Source of the DNA: Bryobacterales bacterium
GTDB taxonomy: Bacteria; Acidobacteriota; Terriglobia; Bryobacterales; Bryobacteraceae
DNA: 64,000 bases
NCBI GenBank assembly: GCA_003170295.1
Contig: PNAJ01000133.1
Coordinates: 28,799 to 92,798 of the forward strand
Direction: 5' to 3'
Positions 37,239-47,519 of this stretch are shown piece by piece. The position numbers and the translations under genes are program-made. The first letter of the stretch is position 1. Every line of letters starts with the position of its first letter. The notes beneath the pieces were generated by a model. It searched no databases, was not told the DNA's origin, and saw nothing but the letters and a program-made list of their open reading frames with translations.

Positions 37239-39821
37239 ATGCGACTGGTCATAGTTATGCTCGCCGCTGGAGCCTTGTACGCGCAGCGGCCTGAACATCC
37301 CCGTCCGGATTTCGAGCGCTCGCAATGGATGAGTCTCAACGGGCAATGGGATTTCGGATTCAACGATAAATTTGGCGGAAAGATCACTGTGCCGTTCTGC
37401 TGGGAGAGCGAGCTTTCGGGTGTCGCGAAGAAAGGCGAGACGACCGGATGGTATCGAAGGACGTTTGTTATTCCGGCGGATTGGCGAGGGAAGCATGCCT
37501 GGCTGCATTTCGACGCGGTCGATGAAGAGGCGCAGGTTTGGGTGAATGGGAAAGATCTCGGCACGCATCACGGGGGATATTCGCCATTCGAATTCGACTT
37601 AGATAATGTTGCGAAGCCCGGCGATACCGCGACGGTCATCGTACGCGCGTTCGATCCGACGGATCAGGAATTGCCGGTCGGCAAGCAGACGCCAGGATGG
37701 TACACGTACACGAGCGGGATATGGCAGACGGTTTGGCTGGAGGCTCGGCCAGAACGCTATATAAAGAGTTTCACGCTCACGCCGCGTCACGACGGCGTGA
37801 AATGGTTTGTCGATGTTGACGTTACTGGCGACTCGTTTGGACCCCTTGAAATAATTGGAATCGCCGCTGCGCCGATCAAATTTGAGCACGAACACGCGCG
37901 CGGGTCCATCGAAATCAAGAATCCCAAGCTGTGGACTCCCGATTCGCCGACTCTTTACGATGTTGAGCTGCAGGCTGGGGACGATCGCGTGAAGACTTAC
38001 TTCGGACTACGCACAATTTCGCGTGGGAAGTTTGGAGATCTTGCGCATGAGTCGATTTTTTTGAATGGGCAGCCCGTCTATTGGCGCGGCGCGCTGGATC
38101 AATCGTTCAATCCGAAAGGAATCTATACGGCGCCGTCCGACGAGTTTTTGAAGCACGACATGGAGTTGGCGAAGGCGGCCGGGATTCAGTTTCTGCGCAT
38201 CCATATTAAGGCGGACGAGCCGCGGAGGCTTTATTGGGCAGACAAACTGGGCATGCTGATCATGCAGGATATGCCGAGCGCGTCCTTCCAGAACCCGAGC
38301 AAGCGGATCGCGTGGGAAGAAACGATGCGCGCGACGATCGCTCGGGATCGCAATCATCCTTCGATCTTCGCGTGGGTCGCATTTAACGAAACTTGGGGGC
38401 TATCGTACGCGCGGAATTGGCAGCCGGCTTATCCGCAGAATCCGGACACGCAGAAATGGGTGGAGGCGATGTGGAAGGAGATGAAGCAGATCGACCCTTC
38501 CCGGCTGGTCGAAGACAATTCCGCGGACAAGCGCGACCATGTGGCGACGGACATCAACTCCTGGCATTTTTATATCGACGATTACGCGCGCGCGAAGGCG
38601 GCGATTGAAGACGTGGTGGCGAAGACGTTTGGCGGGTCCTCTTTCAACTTTGTCAGCGGCCACGCGCAGGATACCGCGCCGCTGATCAACTCAGAATACG
38701 GCGCGGTGGGCGCGGGCGGAGGGGATCGCGACGTGTCTTGGGGATTCCATTTCCTCACGAACGAGCTGCGGCGCCACGAAAAGATTCAGGGCTACATTTA
38801 CACCGAACTGAGCGATATCGAGTGGGAGCACAACGGGTTTTATAATTACGACCGCTCGGCGAAGGAGTTCGGCTACGACGCGTTTGTGCCGGGCATGACG
38901 ACTCGGGATTTGCAGGGTGAGGATTTTGTCGGGTATGACGGCCCTCCGGTGATCAAGACGCCGGCGTTCTCGCTGCCGGTTTTCGTCAGCCATTTTTCCG
39001 CTCGAACGGATCAGGCGACGCTGCGATGGTGGCTGACGGGGACTGACGATTTCGGGGGGCCTGTGACGACGCCTCCGCAGACACAGCCGGTCAAGTGGGA
39101 GCGTTTGCGCGTGACGAGCCAGGCTCCGCTCGAGGTGCGGGTGCCGGGGAGCCGTCCGTTTACCGGCGCGGTTGCGATGGAGTTGCTCGACTCGACAGGC
39201 AAGCGCATCGCCGCGAACTTTGTGAATGTCGCGACGCGCTCCGCTCCATCGCCGCGTATTGAGATCATCGGTCCGCGGCTGGTCGCGCTGCGATTCTCGC
39301 CGGTCGAGATGCGGGAGCAAGGCGCGGATAGCGGGATCCACGCCGGGAAATTCTGGGCGGCGGGACAAGCTGAGGTCGCCTACCGCGTGACGATGCCGGA
39401 GTGGGTGGTCGCGGCGGGTCCAGAGAAAATCGAACTGCTGGCCGAGATGGGGACGCATGCGGGAACTGGGAAGCTCGACTGGCCTTGGCGGCAGAAGGCG
39501 GTCGATTATCCGCAGACGGATGTCCACAAGTATCCGGGGAAAATTCACGTGCTCATCTCAGGGGCGGATGCGGGCGAGGCTGCGCTCGAGGACGATCCTG
39601 CCGATATTCGCGGTTTCCTGTCGAGCGTCGCGGGGTTTCATCATGCGAGCTACGGTTATTTGACCGTGGTGTCCGCGCCGGCGCCAAAGGGAGTGGTCGA
39701 TCTCACGATTCGGATCGAGGCGACTAAGGGGATTTCGATTTACGGCGAGGGGATGGGCCGGTATGGGTTCGATCCGGTGGTGCTGGTGCGGACGACTCGG
39801 GATGTCAGAGCGGGGAAGTAG
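37239..39821 (+). CDS. Glycoside hydrolase family 2 protein
   Basis: An 860-residue secreted GH2. Signal peptide MRLVIVMLAAGALYAQ, then the sugar-binding domain (MSLNGQWDFGFNDKFGGKITVPFCWESELSG ... GWYRRTFVIP ... WLHFDAVDEEAQVWVNG), an immunoglobulin-like domain, and the TIM barrel with FLRIHIKADEPRRLYWADKLGMLIMQDMP and acid/base Glu in WVAFNETWG; the nucleophile Glu is probably in INSEYGAVGAG. The C-terminal 300 residues are extra beta-sandwiches. GH2 members act on beta-galactosides, beta-glucuronides or beta-mannosides; specificity is not readable. ATG 37239 is set by the signal peptide. Divergent from the RbsC-like permease. Confidence 0.92.
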   Translation: MRLVIVMLAAGALYAQRPEHPRPDFERSQWMSLNGQWDFGFNDKFGGKITVPFCWESELSGVAKKGETTGWYRRTFVIPADWRGKHAWLHFDAVDEEAQVWVNGKDLGTHHGGYSPFEFDLDNVAKPGDTATVIVRAFDPTDQELPVGKQTPGWYTYTSGIWQTVWLEARPERYIKSFTLTPRHDGVKWFVDVDVTGDSFGPLEIIGIAAAPIKFEHEHARGSIEIKNPKLWTPDSPTLYDVELQAGDDRVKTYFGLRTISRGKFGDLAHESIFLNGQPVYWRGALDQSFNPKGIYTAPSDEFLKHDMELAKAAGIQFLRIHIKADEPRRLYWADKLGMLIMQDMPSASFQNPSKRIAWEETMRATIARDRNHPSIFAWVAFNETWGLSYARNWQPAYPQNPDTQKWVEAMWKEMKQIDPSRLVEDNSADKRDHVATDINSWHFYIDDYARAKAAIEDVVAKTFGGSSFNFVSGHAQDTAPLINSEYGAVGAGGGDRDVSWGFHFLTNELRRHEKIQGYIYTELSDIEWEHNGFYNYDRSAKEFGYDAFVPGMTTRDLQGEDFVGYDGPPVIKTPAFSLPVFVSHFSARTDQATLRWWLTGTDDFGGPVTTPPQTQPVKWERLRVTSQAPLEVRVPGSRPFTGAVAMELLDSTGKRIAANFVNVATRSAPSPRIEIIGPRLVALRFSPVEMREQGADSGIHAGKFWAAGQAEVAYRVTMPEWVVAAGPEKIELLAEMGTHAGTGKLDWPWRQKAVDYPQTDVHKYPGKIHVLISGADAGEAALEDDPADIRGFLSSVAGFHHASYGYLTVVSAPAPKGVVDLTIRIEATKGISIYGEGMGRYGFDPVVLVRTTRDVRAGK

Positions 39822-39845
39822 GTCTCATATTTGATACACTAAGGC

Positions 39846-40178
39846 GTGCGGCCGGTCATCTTCCATCCGAAAGCGAGGGAGGTGGTTCGCGGATTTCCGG
39901 AAAGCGCGAGGGCGCGCCTGGGAGGTGAACTTTTCCGGCTGCAGTTGGGAGAGGTGTTACAAATGCCTGGTTCGCGGCCCATGCCAAGCGTGGCTGCGGG
40001 CGCTAAGGAGCTTCGCGTGCGGGACGAGAACGGGATTTATCGAGTGTTCTATTACACGGTCTCTACGCGAGGGGTTCTGGTTTTTCATGCGTTCGTAAAA
40101 AAGACCCAGCGCACGCCGCCGCTCGAAATTGAACTCGCAAGAAAACGGTTGAAGGAACTTCTCGATGCCCAAAATTAA
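39846..40178 (+). CDS. RelE/HigB-like toxin (Gp49 family)
   Basis: A 110-residue protein. RPVIFHPKAREVVRGFPESARARLGGELFRLQLGE ... SRPMPSVAAGAKELRVRDENGIYRVFYYTVSTRGVLVFHAFVKKTQRTPPLEIELARKRLKEL is the phage-derived Gp49-like/HigB toxin pattern; the conserved ELRVRD and HAFVKKTQ.TP blocks are present. HigB-type proteins cleave mRNA on the ribosome. The start is GTG 39846; a TACACT -10-like hexamer ends 5 bases before it, suggesting a leaderless message. The 3' end overlaps the antitoxin by 14 bp, the toxin-first HigBA order. Confidence 0.88.
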   Translation: MRPVIFHPKAREVVRGFPESARARLGGELFRLQLGEVLQMPGSRPMPSVAAGAKELRVRDENGIYRVFYYTVSTRGVLVFHAFVKKTQRTPPLEIELARKRLKELLDAQN

Positions 40179-40473
40179 GCCGATGGTTGCCAGGACGGCG
40201 GAAGATCTCGCCAAGATTATGGGACTTCCTGCGACCGTTGCCAAGGAATGGCAGGTCCGACACGCTCTCCTAAAACGACTCAAAGAAATCGTTCAGCGCG
40301 AAGGGGTGACTCACGCTCAAGTCGCAGCGCGAGCCGCGACGTCCCGAACGAGAATTACCGCGATTCTGAACGACGACCTGGAACACGTTTCGACCGACTT
40401 GCTCATCCGCGTCCTCGCCTCGCTGGGGTATCGCGTCAAGGTTTCGGTGACTAGGGCTGATACCGCCGCGTAG
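40165..40473 (+). CDS. XRE-family antitoxin, HigA-like
   Basis: A 102-residue helix-turn-helix protein. The DNA-binding domain lies in the C-terminal half: LKEIVQREGVTHAQVAARAATSRTRITAILNDDLEHVSTDLLIRVLASLGYRVKVSV. The N-terminal region (MVARTAEDLAKIMGLPATVAKEWQVR) is the toxin-binding part seen in antitoxins that follow Gp49-type toxins. Its stop lies inside the hairpin at 40461-40481. Confidence 0.9.
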   Translation: MPKIKPMVARTAEDLAKIMGLPATVAKEWQVRHALLKRLKEIVQREGVTHAQVAARAATSRTRITAILNDDLEHVSTDLLIRVLASLGYRVKVSVTRADTAA

Positions 40474-40481
40474 CGGCGGTA
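40461..40481 (+). terminator. Hairpin overlapping the antitoxin stop
   Basis: TACCGCCGC-GTA-GCGGCGGTA, perfect 9-bp arms. It contains the TAG stop (40471-40473) and ends 24 bp before the next gene. No U-tract follows (AATATAG). It may lower read-through or be a REP-like palindrome. Confidence 0.5.
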
Positions 40482-40505
40482 ATATAGTGCCTGCGGCGAA
40501 TCAGA

Positions 40506-42173
40506 ATGGATATTTGGCAAGTGTTGGTCTCATCTCCGAGCGATGTCAGCGAAGAGCGAGACTCCCTCAGTCGCGTCATCGAGACGGTTAATTTAGCTTT
40601 GGAGGCAGGTGGCAAGTCCATCAGGCTCCAGCTCCGCAAGTGGGAGACGGACGTTCCGCCGGGGCTCCATAAGCAGGGGGGACAGGGGCAAATCGAGTCT
40701 AAGCTTCACTTCGGGGATTGTGATGTTCTGATCGGAATTTTTTGGAAGAGGTTCGGGACGCCGGTTCAGGGAAGTTCCTCAGGAACCGAACGCGAGATCC
40801 TCCAGGGCCGGGAGGGCTGGCGTTCAAAGAACCGACCGAAGGTGATGGTGTTCTTTAATACGGCTGCGCACCACACGCGAACGCTTGAGGAGGTAGAGCA
40901 GCTCCGCAAAGTCATCGAGTTCAAGGAATCGCTCAAGCCAGACGGTCTTGTGCGCGAGTATAGCGATCTTCGCGACTTCGAAGCGATGGTTACAAGATAT
41001 CTTTTAATGGAGTGCTTGGGTTCGAATGAAGCCGAACGCCTTCTCCGATCTCCCATATTGTGCCGTGTTGTGAGTTCTCCGGTGGAAGTCCGGGCTGAGG
41101 GGCGGGTGGAGCATGTGAGTGATTTGCGGTTGTTCCTTTGGGTGGATTACCCAACAGTGATAGCTACGGCCCGACAGTCAATCGACGCAGCCCCGCTTTT
41201 GGTCGACGTCGATGTTCACCTGAACACCACAATCGTTTGGCATGCTGGCGGAACTGGTCCAATCCTTGTTTTGGGCGGGCTGGGCCCGACGACGCAGCAT
41301 GAAGGACGCAGGATTGCGCCCAACTGTATTCGATTTGAGGACGTGCCCGTCAAACATGCTTATGAGGCAACGACAGTTACCATCGCTAACATCCGCGCCG
41401 ATGCGCTCAGACTCGCGATTGCAGGTGCAGGAGCTTTCCAGGAGATCTTTGCCGTTGTGACGGCGCGGGATGGTTTCAGGGACGTCACAATTAAGAATGA
41501 AAAGGTGATGCTTGCGTTCATACACCCCGGAAACTCTCTGGGGTTCGACTCGGACCTGGATTGGCCCGCGAAGCTTCCGCGAGCCCGCATCAGCGGGCGG
41601 TTAGAAGGCGGCTCGGAAGCCGTGTCTCCGACCTTGACGCTTCGCATCTGGGAGCAATTTCCAGGAGCCTTCAAAACTCGTGCGGAGGAGGCTGGGATCA
41701 CTGTTCTTCCCACGGACCGGGTAGCGAACTCCGGGACTCGGCTGATGCTCGCGCTACAGGCAATCCCGGATGGAATCGATGTTTACGTTGCTGCTTACGA
41801 CCATCGGGAAGGAACAGGCAACCCAGGTTTGCAGCTTATTCAAACTCGGCCCGACACGCTGAGGTCCCCGAACGAGCCAAGCCCCTTGCTCATGAGTTCG
41901 CATGGTGTTGGGCTCGTTCAGATTGATGTGACGGAGCGGAACGCTGTTGCGGTTTGGGAGTGGGTGAGCGCCGATCCGATATTGCTTCATTCCGTGCGCG
42001 AGGTCAGAGTTGACATTTTACTTGCTGCCCCTATTGGTGCCGTCGTCGATACGGGGACAGTCGCCGCGACCGTCATGCTTGCGCCGCAAAGCTACGAAAA
42101 AGAGGCTGATTCTCTTCCTGTACCTTGCTTCGGAACATATCATGCCTTCATGAACCTGCTGTCGATTGAGTAA
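40506..42173 (+). CDS. DUF4062-like N-terminal domain fused to large beta-rich region
   Basis: A 555-residue cytoplasmic-looking protein without signal peptide. Residues 1-170 resemble DUF4062, a TIR-like Rossmann fold: QVLVSSPSDVSEERDSLSRV (5-24), GDCDVLIGIFWKRFGTP (70-86), SGTEREI (92-98) and KVMVFFN (112-118). DUF4062 domains often head NTPases and other conflict-system proteins. The remainder has no NTPase: about 190-370 and 375-555 are beta-rich, and LTLRIWEQFPGAFKTR ... ANSGTRLMLALQAIPDGIDVYV resembles domains of acidobacterial surface proteins (from memory). It follows the HigBA-like pair by 32 bp. Role unknown; defence or signalling is inference only. Confidence 0.72.
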   Translation: MDIWQVLVSSPSDVSEERDSLSRVIETVNLALEAGGKSIRLQLRKWETDVPPGLHKQGGQGQIESKLHFGDCDVLIGIFWKRFGTPVQGSSSGTEREILQGREGWRSKNRPKVMVFFNTAAHHTRTLEEVEQLRKVIEFKESLKPDGLVREYSDLRDFEAMVTRYLLMECLGSNEAERLLRSPILCRVVSSPVEVRAEGRVEHVSDLRLFLWVDYPTVIATARQSIDAAPLLVDVDVHLNTTIVWHAGGTGPILVLGGLGPTTQHEGRRIAPNCIRFEDVPVKHAYEATTVTIANIRADALRLAIAGAGAFQEIFAVVTARDGFRDVTIKNEKVMLAFIHPGNSLGFDSDLDWPAKLPRARISGRLEGGSEAVSPTLTLRIWEQFPGAFKTRAEEAGITVLPTDRVANSGTRLMLALQAIPDGIDVYVAAYDHREGTGNPGLQLIQTRPDTLRSPNEPSPLLMSSHGVGLVQIDVTERNAVAVWEWVSADPILLHSVREVRVDILLAAPIGAVVDTGTVAATVMLAPQSYEKEADSLPVPCFGTYHAFMNLLSIE

Positions 42174-42233
42174 TGGAGCTACGCCCGCGATGACAGCGGG
42201 CGATGCAAGGACAGGAGTATTTCGGGGGAGTCG

Positions 42234-42479
42234 TTAGTAAAAATCGTATCGCTCGGGAACGGCTTGCGTTTTCGCGCTTAATTTCGGGGGTTTTGGCAGC
42301 ACCGGAGCGGTGACCAGGGCGTATTCATGCGGATCTTCGGGGTGTCGCAAAAAAAGGCTCTTGACCTTTCTGGCAATACGGCGGAGAAGAGGGTTCAGGG
42401 GGATCAAATGCGCCTCCTGGGGGCAGTCTAACACTTTTCCCTTGACAATCGCGCAATAAGACCCTAATAATGCTAACAA
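42234..42479 (-). CDS. Small hypothetical protein with DPHEYALVTAP motif
   Basis: An 81-residue frame on the minus strand. The C-terminal half reads SLFLRHPEDPHEYALVTAPVLPKPPKLSAKTQA, a 'DP..yALV.APvkPkPP' pattern that I recall from short acidobacterial proteins of unknown function. ATG 42479 would lie inside the strong plus-strand promoter; a later GTG start near 42433 is possible. Otherwise the 364 bp between 42174 and 42537 holds only the promoter and leader of the aminotransferase gene. Confidence 0.4.
   Translation of the reverse strand: MLALLGSYCAIVKGKVLDCPQEAHLIPLNPLLRRIARKVKSLFLRHPEDPHEYALVTAPVLPKPPKLSAKTQAVPERYDFY
42442..42470 (+). promoter_or_regulatory. Sigma-70-type promoter of the Tat aminotransferase gene
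   Basis: TTGACA (42442-42447), 17-base spacer, TAATAA (42465-42470). A 6-bp hairpin GGAGGC...GCCTCC (42483-42503) lies in the roughly 60-base leader. It is the clearest promoter of the window. Confidence 0.75.
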
Positions 42480-42537
42480 CCGGGAGGCTGCCGCGCTGCC
42501 TCCTCCTGCCTGGCTCCCTGCTGTGAGCGAAATTTGA

Positions 42538-43713
42538 ATGGAGAAACGACAAATGCCCCTTCCAGTGGAACAACAAGAAGCACTACTTCAAAAAGGATTC
42601 TCGCGGCGGCAGCTTGGCCGGATTGCGAGCTTATTAACGGCTGGAGCGGCGCTGCCGTTTTACAACGAATTCGCGATGGCGCAAGATGCCGAGCGCAGGA
42701 TGATGCGCGGGGCGGGGCGGATGATGGACCCCGACGCGGTACGGATCAGCTCGAATGAGAATCCGATGGGTCCTTGTAAAGAGGGCTGCGAGGCGATGGC
42801 GAAGATCGCTCCGCTCGCGTGGCGCTATGCGCCGGTGGGGGATCACCAGGATTTCACGAAGACGGTCGCGGGGATTGAGGACGTGCCGGAGGACCATATT
42901 GCGTCGTTCGCCGGGTCGAGCGATCCGCTGCACCGGACGCAGTGCGCCTTCACATCGCCCACGCATAGCTGGACGATGGGCGATCCGGGATATGGCGCTG
43001 GGGCTCCGGCGTTTATCGGGTCGAAGCTGAACAGGGTGGCTCTGCGGGCCGATTTCAGCCACGATGTCGAGGCGATGATCAAGACCGATCCGGATGCGGG
43101 CGCGTACTACGTCTGCAATCCGAATAATCCGAGCGGTACGGTGACGGCTCGCAAGGACATCGAGTATTTGCTGGCGAATAAGAAGAAAGACGCGGTGGTG
43201 GTGATCGACGAGGCGTACATTCACTTCTCCGATCACGCTCAGCCGGCTAGCGATCTGGTGGCGCAGGGCAAGGACGTGGTGGTGCTGCGGACGTTCTCAA
43301 AGATTTATGGAATGGCCGGGATTCGCGCCGGGTTTGCGATGGCGCGGCCGGATCTGCTCGCTAAGCTTCGTCCGTATGGCGCTGGGATGCAGCCGGTAAT
43401 GGGGCTGACGTGCGCCACGGCGAGCATGAAGGTGAAGTCGCTGGTGGCGGAGCGGCGCGCGATCAATAAGAACATTCGTGAGAACACGTTCGAGTTCCTG
43501 GAAAAGAAGGGCATCAAGTACGTTCCGAGCGAAGCGAACTTCTTCATGATGGAAGTGAACCGGCCGGGTACGGAGTTCGCGCAGGCGATGGCCGCGAATA
43601 AGGTGATCATCGGGCGCGTGTGGCCGGCGTGGCCGACCAAAGTCCGCGTCACGGTGGGTACGCAGGCGGAGATGCTGAAGTTCCAGGCGGCGGTTTCGAA
43701 GATTATGGGTTAG
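42538..43713 (+). CDS. Tat-exported PLP aminotransferase, HisC-like
   Basis: A 391-residue class I/II aminotransferase with a twin-arginine signal. Residues 21-48 read FSRRQLGRIASLLTAGAALP and FYNEFAMAQ, with Arg23-Arg24 and an AxA-like end. The enzyme core has SSNENPMGP (71-79), NPNNPSGT (194-201), VVIDEAYIHF with Asp224 (221-230) and the Schiff-base Lys255 in TFSKIYGMAGIRAGF. This is the histidinol-phosphate aminotransferase-like fold. Cytoplasmic HisC has no signal, so export of a folded PLP enzyme is notable. There is no clear Shine-Dalgarno sequence before ATG 42538; a promoter lies 70 bp upstream. Confidence 0.9.
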   Translation: MEKRQMPLPVEQQEALLQKGFSRRQLGRIASLLTAGAALPFYNEFAMAQDAERRMMRGAGRMMDPDAVRISSNENPMGPCKEGCEAMAKIAPLAWRYAPVGDHQDFTKTVAGIEDVPEDHIASFAGSSDPLHRTQCAFTSPTHSWTMGDPGYGAGAPAFIGSKLNRVALRADFSHDVEAMIKTDPDAGAYYVCNPNNPSGTVTARKDIEYLLANKKKDAVVVIDEAYIHFSDHAQPASDLVAQGKDVVVLRTFSKIYGMAGIRAGFAMARPDLLAKLRPYGAGMQPVMGLTCATASMKVKSLVAERRAINKNIRENTFEFLEKKGIKYVPSEANFFMMEVNRPGTEFAQAMAANKVIIGRVWPAWPTKVRVTVGTQAEMLKFQAAVSKIMG

Positions 43714-43888
43714 CGGCCTGGTGCGGAAACTACTGCCCAATCCCCGCACTGACGTGTGGGGCTATAAACTTGTGGAGTGAGTTCCCGGTCATCCCGACAT
43801 CGAGAGCTCTCGTGCCTGTCCGCATGCTTACGCATGGCGGTTCCGTCGACACTTATCAGGACCTTGGCGCTCCCGGCGGGGAAGGGAC

Positions 43889-46338
<2,450 letters not shown>

Positions 46339-46342
<4 letters not shown>

Positions 46343-46911
46343 GCGGAGGAGGTTCCTTCCATCTTTTGCAGCAGCCAGAGGCGGGCAGTGCTCCACTCAC
46401 GTTTGACGGTGGCGGGAGAGATGCCGATCACCTCGGCGGTTTCCTCAATGGTGAGGCCGCCAAAGTAGCGCAGTTCGACGACGCGGCCCTGTTGCGGGTC
46501 GAGCTCGGTGAGCTGTTCGAGGACCTGGTTGAGTTCAAGAACGTCTATGCGCGAAGTGGTGGAGACTCCAAGAGCGTCGTCGAGCGCGACGGCCTGCGTC
46601 TGCCCTTTGCGCTTGGCGGCGAGGCGGGCCTGCGCGTGGTTGATAAGGATGCGCCGCATCATGGTCGCGGCGACGCCGAGAAAATGCGCTCTATTGCGCC
46701 AATCGACGGCGTGCTGGCTGATGAGGCGTATATAGGCTTCGTGAACGAGCGCGGTGGGTTGCAGCGTATGGTCGGGGCGTTCGTTGGCGAGGAAGAAGCG
46801 GGCGAGACGGCGCAACTCCTCATACAATGCGGGCGTCATCTGGTCAAGGGCGGCTTTGTCGCCGTTGCGCCAGTTGATAAGAAGCTGCGTCAGATCCTGG
46901 GGCGCCGTCAC
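46339..46911 (-). CDS. RNA polymerase sigma-70 factor, ECF type (TIGR02999-like)
   Basis: A 190-residue sigma factor. Region 2: LARFFLANERPDHTLQPTALVHEAYIRLISQ ... WRNRAHFLGVAATMMRRILINHAQARLAAKR; region 4: LTELDPQQGRVVELRYFGGLTIEETAEVIGISPATVKREWSTARLWLLQ. The 'HTLQPTALVHEAYIRL' block marks the TIGR02999 group known from Acidobacteria and Planctomycetes. GTG 46911 is preferred since AGGAG precedes it; GTG 46923 is the alternative. Coupled to the TPR kinase by a 4-bp overlap and divergent from a second ECF sigma gene. Confidence 0.93.
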
Positions 46912-47012
46912 TCTGCTCCTCACTTATCTTAGCGGAGAAAGGAAACTTGTCACAAATTTCGGCCGGCCGGCGTTGTTGTATTGTGAACGCACCGAGTGAC
47001 GTTGTGGACGGC

Positions 47013-47519
47013 ATGAAGGCCGGGGAGCAGGCGTTCGATTTCGAGGCCACGTTTCGCGAGCAATATCAGCGCGTCGCGCGGGTGATTGTCCGCGTGGTCA
47101 AAGACCATGCGCGCGCGGAGGAGCTTGCGGTCGAGGTGTTTCTCAAGTTCTGGAGGAGTCCTGGGGCGCAAAGAGAGAAGGCCGAAGGGTGGCTTTACAG
47201 GACTGCGGTGCGAAAAGGTTTGGACGAACTGCGGCATCGGACCCGGCGCAGCAAGTATGAACGGCTGCTTGGATTTGGCAAACGGGTTCCGACCCCGGAG
47301 GACGTTCGCAGTGCCGCTGAGGAGCAGGAAAAAGTTCGTTCGGTGCTGGCCGTTATGGAATCGCGTCAAGCGAAATTGCTAGTTCTCAAAAGCCACGGCC
47401 TCAGCTACGAGGAATTGGCGGCGGCGCTGGAGTTGAATCCCGTTTCGATTGGAACCATGCTCAGTCGCGCACAGGACGCGTTTCGAAAGGAGTACATAAA
47501 ACGATATGGAAGAGAATAA
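47013..47519 (+). CDS. ECF sigma factor
   Basis: About 168 residues from ATG 47013 (GTG 46983 or TTG 46947 would add 10 or 22). Region 2: FEATFREQYQRVARVIVRVVKDHARAEELAVEVFLKFWRSP ... AEGWLYRTAVRKGLDELRHRTRR; region 4: VMESRQAKLLVLKSHGLSYEELAAALELNPVSIGTMLSRAQDAFRKEY. A short linker (LLGFGKRVPTPEDV) joins them. It overlaps the thioredoxin-like gene by 14 bp, the position normally occupied by an anti-sigma factor. Transcribed away from the kinase-linked sigma gene. Confidence 0.9.
   Translation: MKAGEQAFDFEATFREQYQRVARVIVRVVKDHARAEELAVEVFLKFWRSPGAQREKAEGWLYRTAVRKGLDELRHRTRRSKYERLLGFGKRVPTPEDVRSAAEEQEKVRSVLAVMESRQAKLLVLKSHGLSYEELAAALELNPVSIGTMLSRAQDAFRKEYIKRYGRE

Noticed and set aside
43714..43888. 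Possible small gene between the aminotransferase and the kinase
   Set aside because: A 175-bp gap with no frame of convincing composition, no Shine-Dalgarno site and no hairpin.
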